From contig JAYMNP010000001.1 in assembly GCA_036941025.1 (NCBI GenBank), positions 3,370,501-3,434,500 on the forward strand: 64,000 nucleotides of DNA, given 5' to 3'. The stretch is from Lachnospiraceae bacterium JLR.KK002. GTDB taxonomy: Bacteria > Bacillota > Clostridia > Lachnospirales > Lachnospiraceae. The position numbers were made by a program, and so were the translations under genes. This document shows positions 16,711-24,936 of this stretch, one piece after another. The notes beneath the pieces were generated by a model. It saw only the letters and a list, made by a program, of their open reading frames with translations. It was not told where the DNA came from and did not search any database. Position 1 is the first letter of the stretch. Every line of letters starts with the position of its first letter.

Positions 16711-18402
16711 TTATTCTCCTGCGGGAGCTGCCTGTTCTTCCGAAACACCCCCGTCTTCTCTTTCTTTCAGAAGAATGCTATCGCCTTCCTCATGGCTGCC
16801 TGGGTCCGTAATTACCTGTTCCCCTTCTTCCAGTCCTTCCGTAATTTCCGCACATTCGCCGGAAGTTACGCCTGTGGTAATGCTGCGCCTGGTCAGAATA
16901 CCATCTTCACACACCCAGCAGAAGGTTCCGTCTTTTCCGATATTCACAGCTTCCGTGGGAAGGATAACCACGTCTTTTGCTTCTGCCGCCAGGATTTTTA
17001 CTTTGGCGTCCACACCCAGAAATATATTTTCATCCGGGTTATCCAGATGTATGGAAGCCTGAATTCCGGCTGCGGCCACAGCCGCCTGATTGGTGCCGGC
17101 CGCTCCGTCTGTGGCAATCCGGCTGATACGGCTGACCGTTCCCTGATACGTCCGCCCTGCCAGGGTAACTTCCGCCTTCTGACCTTCTTTTACTTTATCA
17201 TATACATTTTTGGACAATGTTACTTCCACGTTTACGTCATCAATACTCTGCAGGGTAAACAATTCCATACCCTGGGAAACCGTGGCCCCTTCCACCACCT
17301 GCTTACCGGAAATTACCCCGTTAAATTCTGCGGAAATTCCCTGCTGGCCGGCCAGAATCAGTTCTTCCAGAGATTTGCTCTCCAGCTCCGCAAGATTGTT
17401 ATTAGCCTGCATCTGGGCTCTTGCTTCTCCGCTTAAGGTGCCCGTATCCATTTCCGCCATGGATTTCTGGCTTTCCAGGCTTGTTTCCAGCCCGGCCAGC
17501 TCTGCCTGAGCTGCTTCCAGTTTCTGCTGAAGTTCTCCGGCTGCAGGAATTTCTGCATCGGAACCGGCAAGGGAAGACTGAAGTGCTTCTATCTGATTAT
17601 TCAGACTGCTGACTGCCTCCTGATTTGCCTCATAAGCGCCTTTTGTCTGAGCCAGTTTTTCATTGGCTGCATTCAGAACTTCCCGTGCCTGTTCCAGCTC
17701 CTGGGGGTTTCCTCCTGCGGCTGCCGCTTCAAAATTCACCTGTGCGGTCTGCTGCTCCACCTGGGCTTTTTCATACTCTGTTTTGGATTTTTCCAGCTTT
17801 TTCTGTGCATTTTTCAGCTCTTTCTGCAATGCTTTCAACTGATTTCCAAGTTCTTCCTGCTCCTGTTTCCGGGCTTTTGCCTGAGACTGGGCTTCTCCGG
17901 AAATTTCGGCTTTCAGATTCTCAATCTCCTGCTTTTTGGCGTTTACCTGTGCCTGCAGGGAATCGGCCTGGGACCGGGCCTGCGCCTGTTTTACCGCCGC
18001 TTCGTTGGACTTGTTGACGGAATCCTGGTATCCAAGCTGATTTGCCCGGACGGTAAGTTCCGCCTTCTGATTCTGCTCCTCTAAATCTTTCACATCAAAA
18101 GTCACCAGCTTCTGCCCTTCTTTTACCAGATCTCCTGTCTGGAAATCTGCTGCTTCCACCTGAGCATTCACCGGAGAAAAAATGGTTTTCTGCTGGCCGC
18201 TGGCTACTGTCCCGCTGGTTTCCACGGTTTCTGACACATTTCCCCGCTCCACGGTTATGGATTCCACCTTCATGGCTTCCGTCATGGCCTCTTTTGCACG
18301 GCTGGTATTGCTGACTGCCATGGCACCGAAAAGTACCACCACAATCACCACCGGAATTACAATTTTCCATACTTTTTTATTTTTTATCAGTTTCTTTTTC
18401 AT
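16711..18402 (-). CDS. Efflux adaptor protein (HlyD/MacA family)
   Basis: The protein has 563 residues from ATG 18402, which has a strong CAGGAGGAG site; it overlaps the end of the ATPase gene by 26 bp. One N-terminal membrane helix (about 10-32) is followed by the split lipoyl/barrel-sandwich domain, interrupted by a very long coiled-coil hairpin rich in Gln, Ala, Glu and Lys (about 90-330), then beta-barrel and membrane-proximal domains. It links the MacB-like permease to the cell surface. The hairpin is longer than in typical Gram-negative MacA, as often seen in Firmicutes. Confidence 0.9.
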   Translation of the reverse strand: MKKKLIKNKKVWKIVIPVVIVVVLFGAMAVSNTSRAKEAMTEAMKVESITVERGNVSETVETSGTVASGQQKTIFSPVNAQVEAADFQTGDLVKEGQKLVTFDVKDLEEQNQKAELTVRANQLGYQDSVNKSNEAAVKQAQARSQADSLQAQVNAKKQEIENLKAEISGEAQSQAKARKQEQEELGNQLKALQKELKNAQKKLEKSKTEYEKAQVEQQTAQVNFEAAAAGGNPQELEQAREVLNAANEKLAQTKGAYEANQEAVSSLNNQIEALQSSLAGSDAEIPAAGELQQKLEAAQAELAGLETSLESQKSMAEMDTGTLSGEARAQMQANNNLAELESKSLEELILAGQQGISAEFNGVISGKQVVEGATVSQGMELFTLQSIDDVNVEVTLSKNVYDKVKEGQKAEVTLAGRTYQGTVSRISRIATDGAAGTNQAAVAAAGIQASIHLDNPDENIFLGVDAKVKILAAEAKDVVILPTEAVNIGKDGTFCWVCEDGILTRRSITTGVTSGECAEITEGLEEGEQVITDPGSHEEGDSILLKEREDGGVSEEQAAPAGE

Positions 18403-19105
18403 AAGCTCCTCCTGTCCGGTCTTCATTCCAATAATCTTCCACGATTCTGCCATCCAGAATCCGTACCACCCGTTTTGCCTGTTCCGCGATTTCATTGTCA
18501 TGGGTAATCAGGATTACACTTCTTCCCGCCCCATGAAGCCCTTTTAAAATTTCCATAATCTCCTGTGTGGAAGCAGAATCCAGGTTTCCGGTGGGCTCAT
18601 CGGCCAGTATCACCGGAGGTTCTGCTGCAATGGCCCTTGCAATGGCCACCCTCTGCTGCTGTCCGCCCGACATTTCCGAAGGCCTGTGGTCCATTCGTTT
18701 TTCCAGCCCTACTTTTACCAGGGCCTCCCTGGCCAGCCGATGGCGTTCGCTTTTCCCGATTCCCCGGTAAATCAGCGGAAGTTCCACATTTTCCAGCGCA
18801 TTCAGATTTGCTATCAGGTTAAATCCCTGAAAAATAAACCCGATTTCCTGATTGCGGATTTCCGACAACTGATTATCTTTCATGGCGGATACATCCCGTC
18901 CGTTCAGATAATAAGAGCCGGAGGTGGGCACATCCAGACATCCCAGCATATTCATCAGCGTGGACTTTCCGGAACCGGAATGGCCGATAATGGCAATAAA
19001 TTCGCCTTTGTTGATTTCCAGATTCACATGATCCAGGGCACGGACTTCATTTTCACCGGGATTGTACACTTTGCACATGTCCTGAACCTTAATTAAATTT
19101 TCCAA
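18377..19105 (-). CDS. ABC transporter ATP-binding protein, MacB/LolD type
   Basis: The 242-residue ATPase has Walker A GHSGSGKST, Q-loop FIFQGFNL, signature MSGGQQQRVAIARA, Walker B ILADEPTGNLD and the switch His in LITHD. The fold class is that of MacB/LolD/FtsE systems, which pair with four-helix permeases such as the one encoded two genes downstream. The C-terminal tail (DRTGGAYEKETDKK) is an extension past the usual end. It is the first gene of the three-gene efflux operon. No two-component regulator lies nearby, so the inducing signal is not visible. Confidence 0.95.
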   Translation of the reverse strand: MENLIKVQDMCKVYNPGENEVRALDHVNLEINKGEFIAIIGHSGSGKSTLMNMLGCLDVPTSGSYYLNGRDVSAMKDNQLSEIRNQEIGFIFQGFNLIANLNALENVELPLIYRGIGKSERHRLAREALVKVGLEKRMDHRPSEMSGGQQQRVAIARAIAAEPPVILADEPTGNLDSASTQEIMEILKGLHGAGRSVILITHDNEIAEQAKRVVRILDGRIVEDYWNEDRTGGAYEKETDKK

Positions 19106-19290
19106 CCTGTTTCCTCCCCTTTCTTTTTCATACAGAAAACTGCTGCACGCCTGTTTTATACCATTTTATACTATATTACTGAAATGAAACTTAAGGTTTT
19201 CTTACTTTTACCTTACGATTGCGGACAAAGGGGATATCATCTGATATTCTCTGTAAATAAATAACTAACGAAATATTTCAAGGAATTTCT

Positions 19291-19319
19291 TCAAAATTTT
19301 TCCATTAATGTAGTATAAT
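19291..19319 (+). promoter_or_regulatory. Probable promoter of dipeptidase gene
   Basis: A perfect TATAAT lies at 19314-19319, 57 bp before the start codon. The -35 position has only a poor match (TCAAAA at 19291), so this is a moderate call. Confidence 0.45.
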
Positions 19320-19375
19320 ATCTGTAAAAGTTTCACAATTATCGGATGACTATTTATTAAAGGAGACGATTGCCC

Positions 19376-20350
19376 ATGAAAATAACAGATATGCACTGTG
19401 ATACTATTTCCCGCATATATCAGGAACGCAGACAGGGAAAACGTCCGGCTCTGCGCAGCAATTCTTTTCAGATAGATTTGGAAAAAATGAAGGAGTCCGG
19501 GTATCTGCTTCAGAATTTTGCCATGTTTTTGGACATCGGACAGACCTCCGTGCCTTATCAGGAATGCAGGGAACAAATCCGGCTGTTTCTGGAAGAAATG
19601 GAGAAAAATCAGGATATCATCGGACTGGTCACGGATTATGACGGAATCACTGAAAATCAAAAACAGGGCAGAATGTCGGCCCTGATGACACTGGAGGAGG
19701 GAGAAGCCTGCGAGGGAAGTCTCGCAAAACTGCAGGAATTCCATGGGCTGGGCGTTCGTATGATGACCTTTACCTGGAATTATCCCAACAGTCTGGGGTT
19801 TCCCGGCGAACCCGCTGCCAGCCACCTGTCCCAGTCCCAGGGCCTGACGCCCCTGGGTATGGAATTTCTGGAAGAAATGGAACGTCTTGGCATAATTCCC
19901 GATGTGTCCCATTTATCAGACGCCGGAATCCGGGACGTATGTTGTCATGCCAGAAAACCCTTCTGTGCCAGCCATTCCAACGCCCGCGCTCTCTGCAAAC
20001 GGGGCCGGAACCTGCCGGACGAATTTATCCGGGCCATCGCAGAAAAAGGCGGCGTAATCGGCGCCAACTACTACGGGCCCTTCCTTTCCAATACGCCCAA
20101 TGTTCTGGGATGCTATTACGGTTATGTCAGCGATATTGTTTCACATATCCGACATATTACAAATGTGGGCGGCATAGACTGTATGGGGCTTGGTTCTGAT
20201 TTTGACGGAATTGACAATAATCTGGAGATGAAAAACTGCAGTTACCTGGGACTGCTGGAACAGGAACTGAAAAAATCCGGATTCCATGAAAGTGAGATTG
20301 ACAAAATATTTTATCAGAATGTACTGGCCTTTTATAAAGAAGTGTTATAA
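19376..20350 (+). CDS. Membrane dipeptidase family M19 (renal dipeptidase-like)
   Basis: The 324-residue protein starts at ATG 19376, 10 bp from AGGAG; a TTG two codons upstream is too close to it. It has the M19 binuclear zinc pattern: HCDT near the N-terminus, the Glu bridge in LEEGEAC, PDVSHLSD, FCASHSNAR and GLGSDFDGID. These enzymes cleave dipeptides and often accept D-residues. There is no signal peptide, so it acts in the cytoplasm. The next gene encodes a cytoplasmic NlpC/P60 peptidase, which points to breakdown of cell-wall peptides brought back into the cell. Confidence 0.93.
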   Translation: MKITDMHCDTISRIYQERRQGKRPALRSNSFQIDLEKMKESGYLLQNFAMFLDIGQTSVPYQECREQIRLFLEEMEKNQDIIGLVTDYDGITENQKQGRMSALMTLEEGEACEGSLAKLQEFHGLGVRMMTFTWNYPNSLGFPGEPAASHLSQSQGLTPLGMEFLEEMERLGIIPDVSHLSDAGIRDVCCHARKPFCASHSNARALCKRGRNLPDEFIRAIAEKGGVIGANYYGPFLSNTPNVLGCYYGYVSDIVSHIRHITNVGGIDCMGLGSDFDGIDNNLEMKNCSYLGLLEQELKKSGFHESEIDKIFYQNVLAFYKEVL

Positions 20351-20357
20351 TTTTTGC

Positions 20358-20403
20358 AACAGTTCCGCCATAGCCTGTTTCAGAGGCGCGGGCTGAACTG
20401 TTA
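20358..20403. repeat. Small dispersed hairpin repeat
   Basis: AACAGTTCCGCCATAGCCTG recurs almost exactly at 22318 (AACAGTTCAGCCATAGCCTG) and 56327 (AACAGTTCCGCTCATAGCCTG with one insertion). Here the first 8 bases pair with GAACTGTT at 20396-20403, forming a hairpin between the dipeptidase and NlpC/P60 genes. Confidence 0.6.
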
Positions 20404-20429
20404 CTGATTTTCAGACACAGGAGGGTTTT

Positions 20430-21275
20430 ATGTACACAGCCATTGTCACCGCTCCATCTGCTTTTCTTTTCAGCCATCCCAATGACAGAAGTGTCACCGA
20501 TGAACTTTTGTCCGGGTGGCTGGTAACTGTACAGAAGCAGCAGGGAGATTTTCTGAACGTTATCACACAGTACGGATACGCCGGATGGCTGGACTGCCGG
20601 ACTGTCCGGAGTATCTCGCCGGCAGAATCTTCTGCCTGGGACATACATAACAGGAATGGCTGCAGGCCCTGCCTTCTCTGCCGGGGGATTACAGATATTC
20701 TGGAAGAACCAAAGGTACAGGCCCCTGTCCTGTCCACCCTGTTTACGGGCAGCGCCCTGCTGCCTCTGAGCTCCCCGGAAGAAGGCTGGCAGCATGTGAA
20801 AACAGCCGGAGGAATCTGCGGATATATTCCCTCCCGCTCCCTGGGGCCTTTTCCTGCTCCAGGCCCTGTCTGCTGCCTTTCTCCTTCCGAACAGCAGCAG
20901 CTTCGCACATCCATTGTCCATTATGCCTGTGCATACCTGGGCACCCAGTACCGCTGGGGCGGAAAAACCCATGCAGGCATTGACTGCTCCGGCCTTACCT
21001 TTATGAGCTATTATATGTGCGGCATTCTGATTTACCGGGACGCCGCCATTGTGGAAAGTTATCCCGTCCATGAAATACCTGTTTCCCGGATACAGCCTGG
21101 GGACCTTCTCTATTTTCCCGGTCATGTGGCCCTTTATCTTGGAAACGAAACCTACATCCATTCCACCGGAAATCCCGCCAGCTTTGGCTGCGTCATCAAC
21201 AGCCTGAATCCTCAGGCTGAAAACTATCGGAAGGATCTGGCCTGCAGCCTGACTGCTGCGGGAAGCGTATTTTAG
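20430..21275 (+). CDS. Cytoplasmic SH3-NlpC/P60 peptidase (YkfC-like)
   Basis: The 281-residue protein has two SH3-like domains (about 1-65 and 80-140) and then an NlpC/P60 domain with catalytic Cys in GIDCSG, His in GHVALYLG and a third polar residue, His, in YIHST. There is no signal peptide. The architecture and lack of export match Bacillus YkfC, a gamma-D-glutamyl-L-diamino acid endopeptidase that processes recycled murein peptides. The upstream dipeptidase would finish the job. The stop overlaps the convergent cysK stop by 4 bp. Confidence 0.85.
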   Translation: MYTAIVTAPSAFLFSHPNDRSVTDELLSGWLVTVQKQQGDFLNVITQYGYAGWLDCRTVRSISPAESSAWDIHNRNGCRPCLLCRGITDILEEPKVQAPVLSTLFTGSALLPLSSPEEGWQHVKTAGGICGYIPSRSLGPFPAPGPVCCLSPSEQQQLRTSIVHYACAYLGTQYRWGGKTHAGIDCSGLTFMSYYMCGILIYRDAAIVESYPVHEIPVSRIQPGDLLYFPGHVALYLGNETYIHSTGNPASFGCVINSLNPQAENYRKDLACSLTAAGSVF

Positions 21276-22207
21276 AGTTCCTGCCCAAACAGGGGTGTGG
21301 AAAAATACCGCTCTGCCGTATCCGGCAGAATAGTCACCACCGTTTTGCCTTTTCCCAGTTTTTGGGCCAGCTTTAAAGCAGCCGCCACATTGGTTCCGCT
21401 GGAAATTCCGCACATAATACCCTCTTCTGCCGCCAGACGCCTGGAGGTAGAAAGGGCTTCTTCATCGGTGATAATACAGACCTCATCGTAAATCTTCTGG
21501 TTCAGAATCTCCGGAATCAGACCGTCTCCGATTCCCATCTGCAGATGGGTACCGATGGAACCGCCAGACAGAATAGCCGCATGTTCCGGCTCTACCGCCC
21601 AGATTTCCATATCCGGGTTTTTCTCTTTGATGGTTTCTCCCACTCCGGTGATGGTGCCGCCGGTGCCGATACCGGAACAGAATCCATGAATGGGGCCGCC
21701 GGTCTGCTCCAGAATTTCAATTCCGGTCTGAGAGCGATGCACCGCCGGATTGGCCGGATTTTCAAACTGCTGGGGCACGAACACCCGCGGATTTTCTCTG
21801 GCCATGGTAAGGGCTGTCTGAAGACATTCTTCGATACATGCGCCGATATTTCCGGCGTCATGTATCAGAATTACCTCCGCACCGTAATGTTGTACCAGCT
21901 TGCGGCGTTCTTCACTGACGGAATCCGGCATAATAATTTTCGTCTCATATCCCCGCACTGCTCCTACCAGCGCCAGGCCAATGCCCTGATTGCCGCTGGT
22001 GGGCTCCACAATAATAGTATCCTCTTTAATCAGACCCTTTTCTTCCGCATCTTTTATCATATTGTAAGCAGTTCTGGTCTTGATGGAACCGCCCACATTC
22101 AGCCCTTCAAACTTCACCAGCACCTGAGCGCTTTCCGGCTCTGTCATGTGGTTCAGACGGATTAAAGGCGTATTGCCCATTGCTTCCAGTATATTTTCAT
22201 AAATCAT
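21272..22207 (-). CDS. cysK: Cysteine synthase A (O-acetylserine sulfhydrylase)
   Basis: The 311-residue PLP enzyme has the cofactor lysine in GGSIKTRTA, the substrate loop TSGNQG, the phosphate-binding GTGGTITG and the late SSGTN. It joins O-acetylserine and sulfide to make cysteine. The length and motifs are those of CysK; the SIKTRTA sequence differs slightly from the usual SVKDR, so a related beta-replacing enzyme is possible. It stands alone on its strand and is convergent with the NlpC/P60 gene. Confidence 0.9.
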   Translation of the reverse strand: MIYENILEAMGNTPLIRLNHMTEPESAQVLVKFEGLNVGGSIKTRTAYNMIKDAEEKGLIKEDTIIVEPTSGNQGIGLALVGAVRGYETKIIMPDSVSEERRKLVQHYGAEVILIHDAGNIGACIEECLQTALTMARENPRVFVPQQFENPANPAVHRSQTGIEILEQTGGPIHGFCSGIGTGGTITGVGETIKEKNPDMEIWAVEPEHAAILSGGSIGTHLQMGIGDGLIPEILNQKIYDEVCIITDEEALSTSRRLAAEEGIMCGISSGTNVAAALKLAQKLGKGKTVVTILPDTAERYFSTPLFGQEL

Positions 22208-22317
22208 AATTTCAGATCCTTTCTGTATTCCTGCAACGGAAATATCTTACAAATTATAATATGTATTCTCCGGAAATACAACAACCATTCCGTTGATTTT
22301 TGATATTTTTCTTTGGT

Positions 22318-22395
22318 AACAGTTCAGCCATAGCCTGTTTCTGTGTGAATCATACTGGCATGAATGAGCACAGGACACAGGCTATGAGCGGAGCG
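22318..22395. repeat. Dispersed hairpin repeat at antitoxin 5' end
   Basis: AACAGTTCAGCCATAGCCTG is followed about 30 bp later by its partner CAGGCTATGAGCGGA, giving a CATAGCCTG/CAGGCTATG stem of 9 bp with outer partial pairing. It shares sequence with 20358 and 56327 and overlaps the likely 5' end of the antitoxin-like frame. Confidence 0.6.
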
Positions 22396-22521
22396 TCTCT
22401 TAAGCCTCGGACAGAAGCTGCCCTGCGAAATCAGACAAAAGAAAATGGCATTCAGAACATGTCTCCGGAAGAAATCAGTAAAGAAATCCTTCGCACCAGA
22501 TATGGGGAGGACAGGATATGA
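22360..22521 (+). CDS. Possible antitoxin-like small protein, 5' end uncertain
   Basis: A 53-residue frame from ATG 22360 ends in ATGA overlap with the PIN-domain gene, which is the usual antitoxin-toxin layout. The C-terminal part (SPEEISKEILRTRYGEDR) looks like antitoxin tails. The N-terminal half lies inside a dispersed hairpin repeat, so the true start may have been lost or replaced. No DNA-binding motif can be recognised with confidence. Confidence 0.35.
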   Translation: MNEHRTQAMSGASLKPRTEAALRNQTKENGIQNMSPEEISKEILRTRYGEDRI

Positions 22522-22939
22522 CATCTTATGCTGTAACAGACACCAACATCCTTGTTTCTGCCCTGATTACAGAAAATGAAAATTCTGCTGCCACTAAGGT
22601 TTTAAAAGTCTGATTACCGGAAAAATTATTCCTGTTTACAGCAAAAAAATCATGGAAGAATACAATGAAGTTCTCAGCAGAAAAAAATTCAGGTTTTCAA
22701 AAAGAGATATCGGTTATCTTCTTTCTTTCATTTCTACATATGGTATTCTGACATATCCTTTTCCCACAAACATGATTCTTCCTGACAAAAAAGATTTACC
22801 ATTTTATGAAACAGCAGTTCAGCATTTCTCAACTTATCTGATTACCGGCAATTTAAAACATTTCCCCGAAGAACCATTTATTATTACAGCCAGACAAATG
22901 ATTGATTTGATAAATACCGGTTATTCCGTTGATTTTTAA
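22518..22939 (+). pseudogene. PIN-domain toxin, frameshifted
   Basis: The first 31 codons read MTSYAVTDTNILVSALI, with the PIN catalytic Asp in TDTN, and run into a TGA at about 22613. The rest of the protein continues in the next frame as GKIIPVYSKKIMEEY, SRKKFRF, LPDKKDLPFYETA and LITGNLKHFP, typical of the TIGR00305-like toxin family. A single-base shift after AAAAG separates the two halves. PIN toxins cut RNA and are held by an upstream antitoxin. The shift makes the protein inactive unless it is read by frameshifting or is a sequencing error. Confidence 0.75.
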
Positions 22940-22979
22940 TATTATTTTCCTTATACTTATGATATTACTCCGATGATTA

Positions 22980-23266
22980 ACAGGTAATTGCGAAACTCAA
23001 TAATTGTATTAATTTCATGTACAATTTAGAAAGTTTGAGTGCAAATATTTTCTCATACAAAAGGTAAGAAATGCATTTCAGCATCATGGAAGCAAGACTC
23101 AAAGAAGCATGGGAGCCTCTGCTGAACATGATTCTCTGTATTCAGAGGCTTGCTGAAATGTTCGGTGCGTCTGGCATTTCGGGCTTTTGTATGATGAAAA
23201 TATTTAAGAAAACTGTGGTAATTGTACATAAAATTTTAATAATTGAATCGCTTCGCAATTACCTGT
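22980..23266. repeat. Foldback MITE, copy 2, with 9-bp target duplication
   Basis: The 287-bp element starts ACAGGTAATTGCGAAAC and ends CGCAATTACCTGT and is about 75-80 percent identical by eye to copy 1 at 13893. It is flanked by a perfect 9-bp direct repeat, CGATGATTA, at 22971-22979 and 23267-23275, so its insertion boundaries are directly visible. It occupies the gap between the PIN remnant and the AAA ATPase. Confidence 0.9.
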
Positions 23267-23299
23267 CGATGATTAAATCAAAAGGGAGATATAACAGAC

Positions 23300-24043
23300 G
23301 TGAACGATAAATTTATACGAAGCCTTCAGATTGACTGGAGCAACATCGGTTCTGATTCTTATTTGCAGGACATCCCTGCCCTGCGGCAGATTCAGACGAT
23401 GGAATTTCAGAAAAACATCACCATCTTTGCCGGAGAAAACGGAACGGGCAAATCTACTTTGCTGGAAGCCATCGCTACTGCTTACGGATTCAACCCGGAA
23501 GGCGGAACTTTAAATTACCGGTTCAGCACCTTTGACGATGTTTCCGAATTACATCAGGGTATTCATCTCATCAAAGGATTCCGGCGGGCCGCCTCCAATT
23601 ATTTTTTCCGCGCAGAAAGTTTCTTTAACGTGGCAAGCAAGGCGGAAGATTACAGGGATTTTACTCCAAAAGAAATTTTTTATGCCCGGTATGGCGGAAA
23701 ATCCCTGCACGAGCAGTCTCATGGAGAGAGCTTTCTGGCATATTTCCAGTCTTTTTGCGAAGCCGGACTGTACCTGATGGATGAACCGGAAGCAGCACTG
23801 TCTCCCCAGCGGCAGCTCAGTCTGTTTCTTCAAATCAGCAAAATGGCAGAAGCCGGCTCTCAGTTTATTCTGGCTTCCCATTCTCCCATTCTCCTCGGCA
23901 TACCGGGCGCGGATATTATTTCTTTTGATAACGAAGAACTGAAACACTGTGATTATGAAGAAACGGAAAGCTATCAGGTAATGGAAATGTTTATCAATCA
24001 CAGGGAAACCCTGATAAATCGGCTGCTGGATGAAACAGAATAA
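23300..24043 (+). CDS. Small AAA-type ATPase (SMC/ABC-like)
   Basis: The 247-residue protein has Walker A FAGENGTGKST (about 43-53), a signature-like HGESF in place of LSGGQ, Walker B LYLMDEPEAAL and a His switch in LASHSP. This is the AAA_21/AAA_23 stand-alone ATPase family related to RecF/SMC heads without a coiled coil. Members are found next to nucleases, in defence loci or alone; no partner is encoded here. The start ATG follows the MITE by 33 bp, so its promoter may lie in or before that element. Function unknown. Confidence 0.8.
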   Translation: MNDKFIRSLQIDWSNIGSDSYLQDIPALRQIQTMEFQKNITIFAGENGTGKSTLLEAIATAYGFNPEGGTLNYRFSTFDDVSELHQGIHLIKGFRRAASNYFFRAESFFNVASKAEDYRDFTPKEIFYARYGGKSLHEQSHGESFLAYFQSFCEAGLYLMDEPEAALSPQRQLSLFLQISKMAEAGSQFILASHSPILLGIPGADIISFDNEELKHCDYEETESYQVMEMFINHRETLINRLLDETE

Positions 24044-24063
24044 AAAAGCGGACAGGTCCGCTT
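24040..24063 (-). terminator. Minus-strand terminator beyond tRNA and repeat B
   Basis: AAGCGGA (24046-24052) pairs with TCCGCTT (24057-24063); read on the minus strand the stem is followed by TTTTTTATTC. It would end transcripts coming from the tRNA-Met side. For the ATPase gene on the plus strand it lacks a T-run. Confidence 0.6.
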
Positions 24064-24106
24064 CAACTCCCTGAATCCCCCATTCTTGAGGGACCTGGGC
24101 GCTTTG

Positions 24107-24237
24107 CCGCGCGCGAGCGGATTGCCTGGCAATAAATTTCCTCTCCGCGAGCTGCGCATCCCGCCCGGAGGGCTTTTCTCTTATAGGAAATCTATATATT
24201 TTAGCACTTCACAGTGACACGGTATTTCCTATAAGAG
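24107..24237. repeat. Dispersed structured repeat, copy B
   Basis: The same GC-rich hairpin as at 11487-11608 is followed by a perfect stem of TCTCTTATAGGAAAT (24177-24191) with ATTTCCTATAAGAGA. The loop contents and the spacer (CCCGCCCGGAGGG) differ from copy A, while the stems are kept, which is what selection on structure would produce. Confidence 0.75.
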
Positions 24238-24292
24238 AAAAATGCCTTTGAAACAGTTCTCTCCGCTGCTTCAAAGACATTCTTTTTCAAAA

Positions 24293-24366
<74 letters not shown>

Positions 24367-24436
24367 CTGACATGTATTATTATATTCCATAATCCGGTAA
24401 ATGTCAAATTTTTTCTGAGACTTCTTTCCCAAACAT

Positions 24437-24896
24437 GTAACCATTCAGCCTTCCGTGCTTTACCGTACAGCTTTTTCGGTGTTTCTCATCCGGACTGTCC
24501 ATAGAATTGTTATCGAACATTTATCTCCGGGAGCCGGATGTAATCTGGTTTTCCGGCTTCCGTGTCTGAGATTTTCCGGTCTGGTGAATAATACTGCACC
24601 CTGCCGGTTTTCTGCCGGGACAGTCCTTCCGGTTTTTCTAACAGCGGGAACAGAGACGCATGATCCCGGATACGCCTCTGAAACTCAAAACTGCCCATGA
24701 ATAAAAGGAACGGGGGCATCTGTGACGGCAGTTCCTCAGACAGTTCACCCGGCGTACCCGCCCGTCCCTTTTTCCCGCTGATAAGAAAAACACAGAAAGA
24801 ACTTCCAATTGCAGAAGACCGGCAGGGTGCGGTATCTTTCATTCAGACGGAAAATCGAATGCTGTATCATAAAGACAGAAAAGGCTGAATGGTTAC
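24437..24896. repeat. Long foldback element with 16-bp perfect terminal repeats
   Basis: GTAACCATTCAGCCTT (24437-24452) is repeated inverted at 24881-24896. The interior also pairs in part, for example ACCCTGCCGGT near 24598 with its complement near 24820, and the two CAGCGGGAA-type segments. The 460 bp contain open frames on both strands, but none looks like a protein. It fills the space between the tRNA and the ABC permease. Confidence 0.75.
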
Positions 24897-24936
24897 CCAA
24901 TCAGGGCTCTTCTCGCTTCGCGGGCCCCTCCTCATG

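Noticed and set aside
16321..17436. A 371-codon plus-strand frame across the permease and adaptor genes
   Set aside because: It runs antisense to two well-supported efflux genes and reads as reverse-strand protein.
19265..19912. A 215-codon minus-strand frame opposite the dipeptidase
   Set aside because: The plus-strand M19 motifs are complete; the opposite frame has no family features.
20157..21413. A 418-codon minus-strand frame opposite the NlpC/P60 gene
   Set aside because: It lies antisense to an obvious peptidase gene with catalytic motifs; its own sequence is low in recognisable features and has no ribosome site.
24455..24888. Short open frames inside the long foldback element
   Set aside because: They come from the self-complementary arms and have no ribosome sites or known domains.
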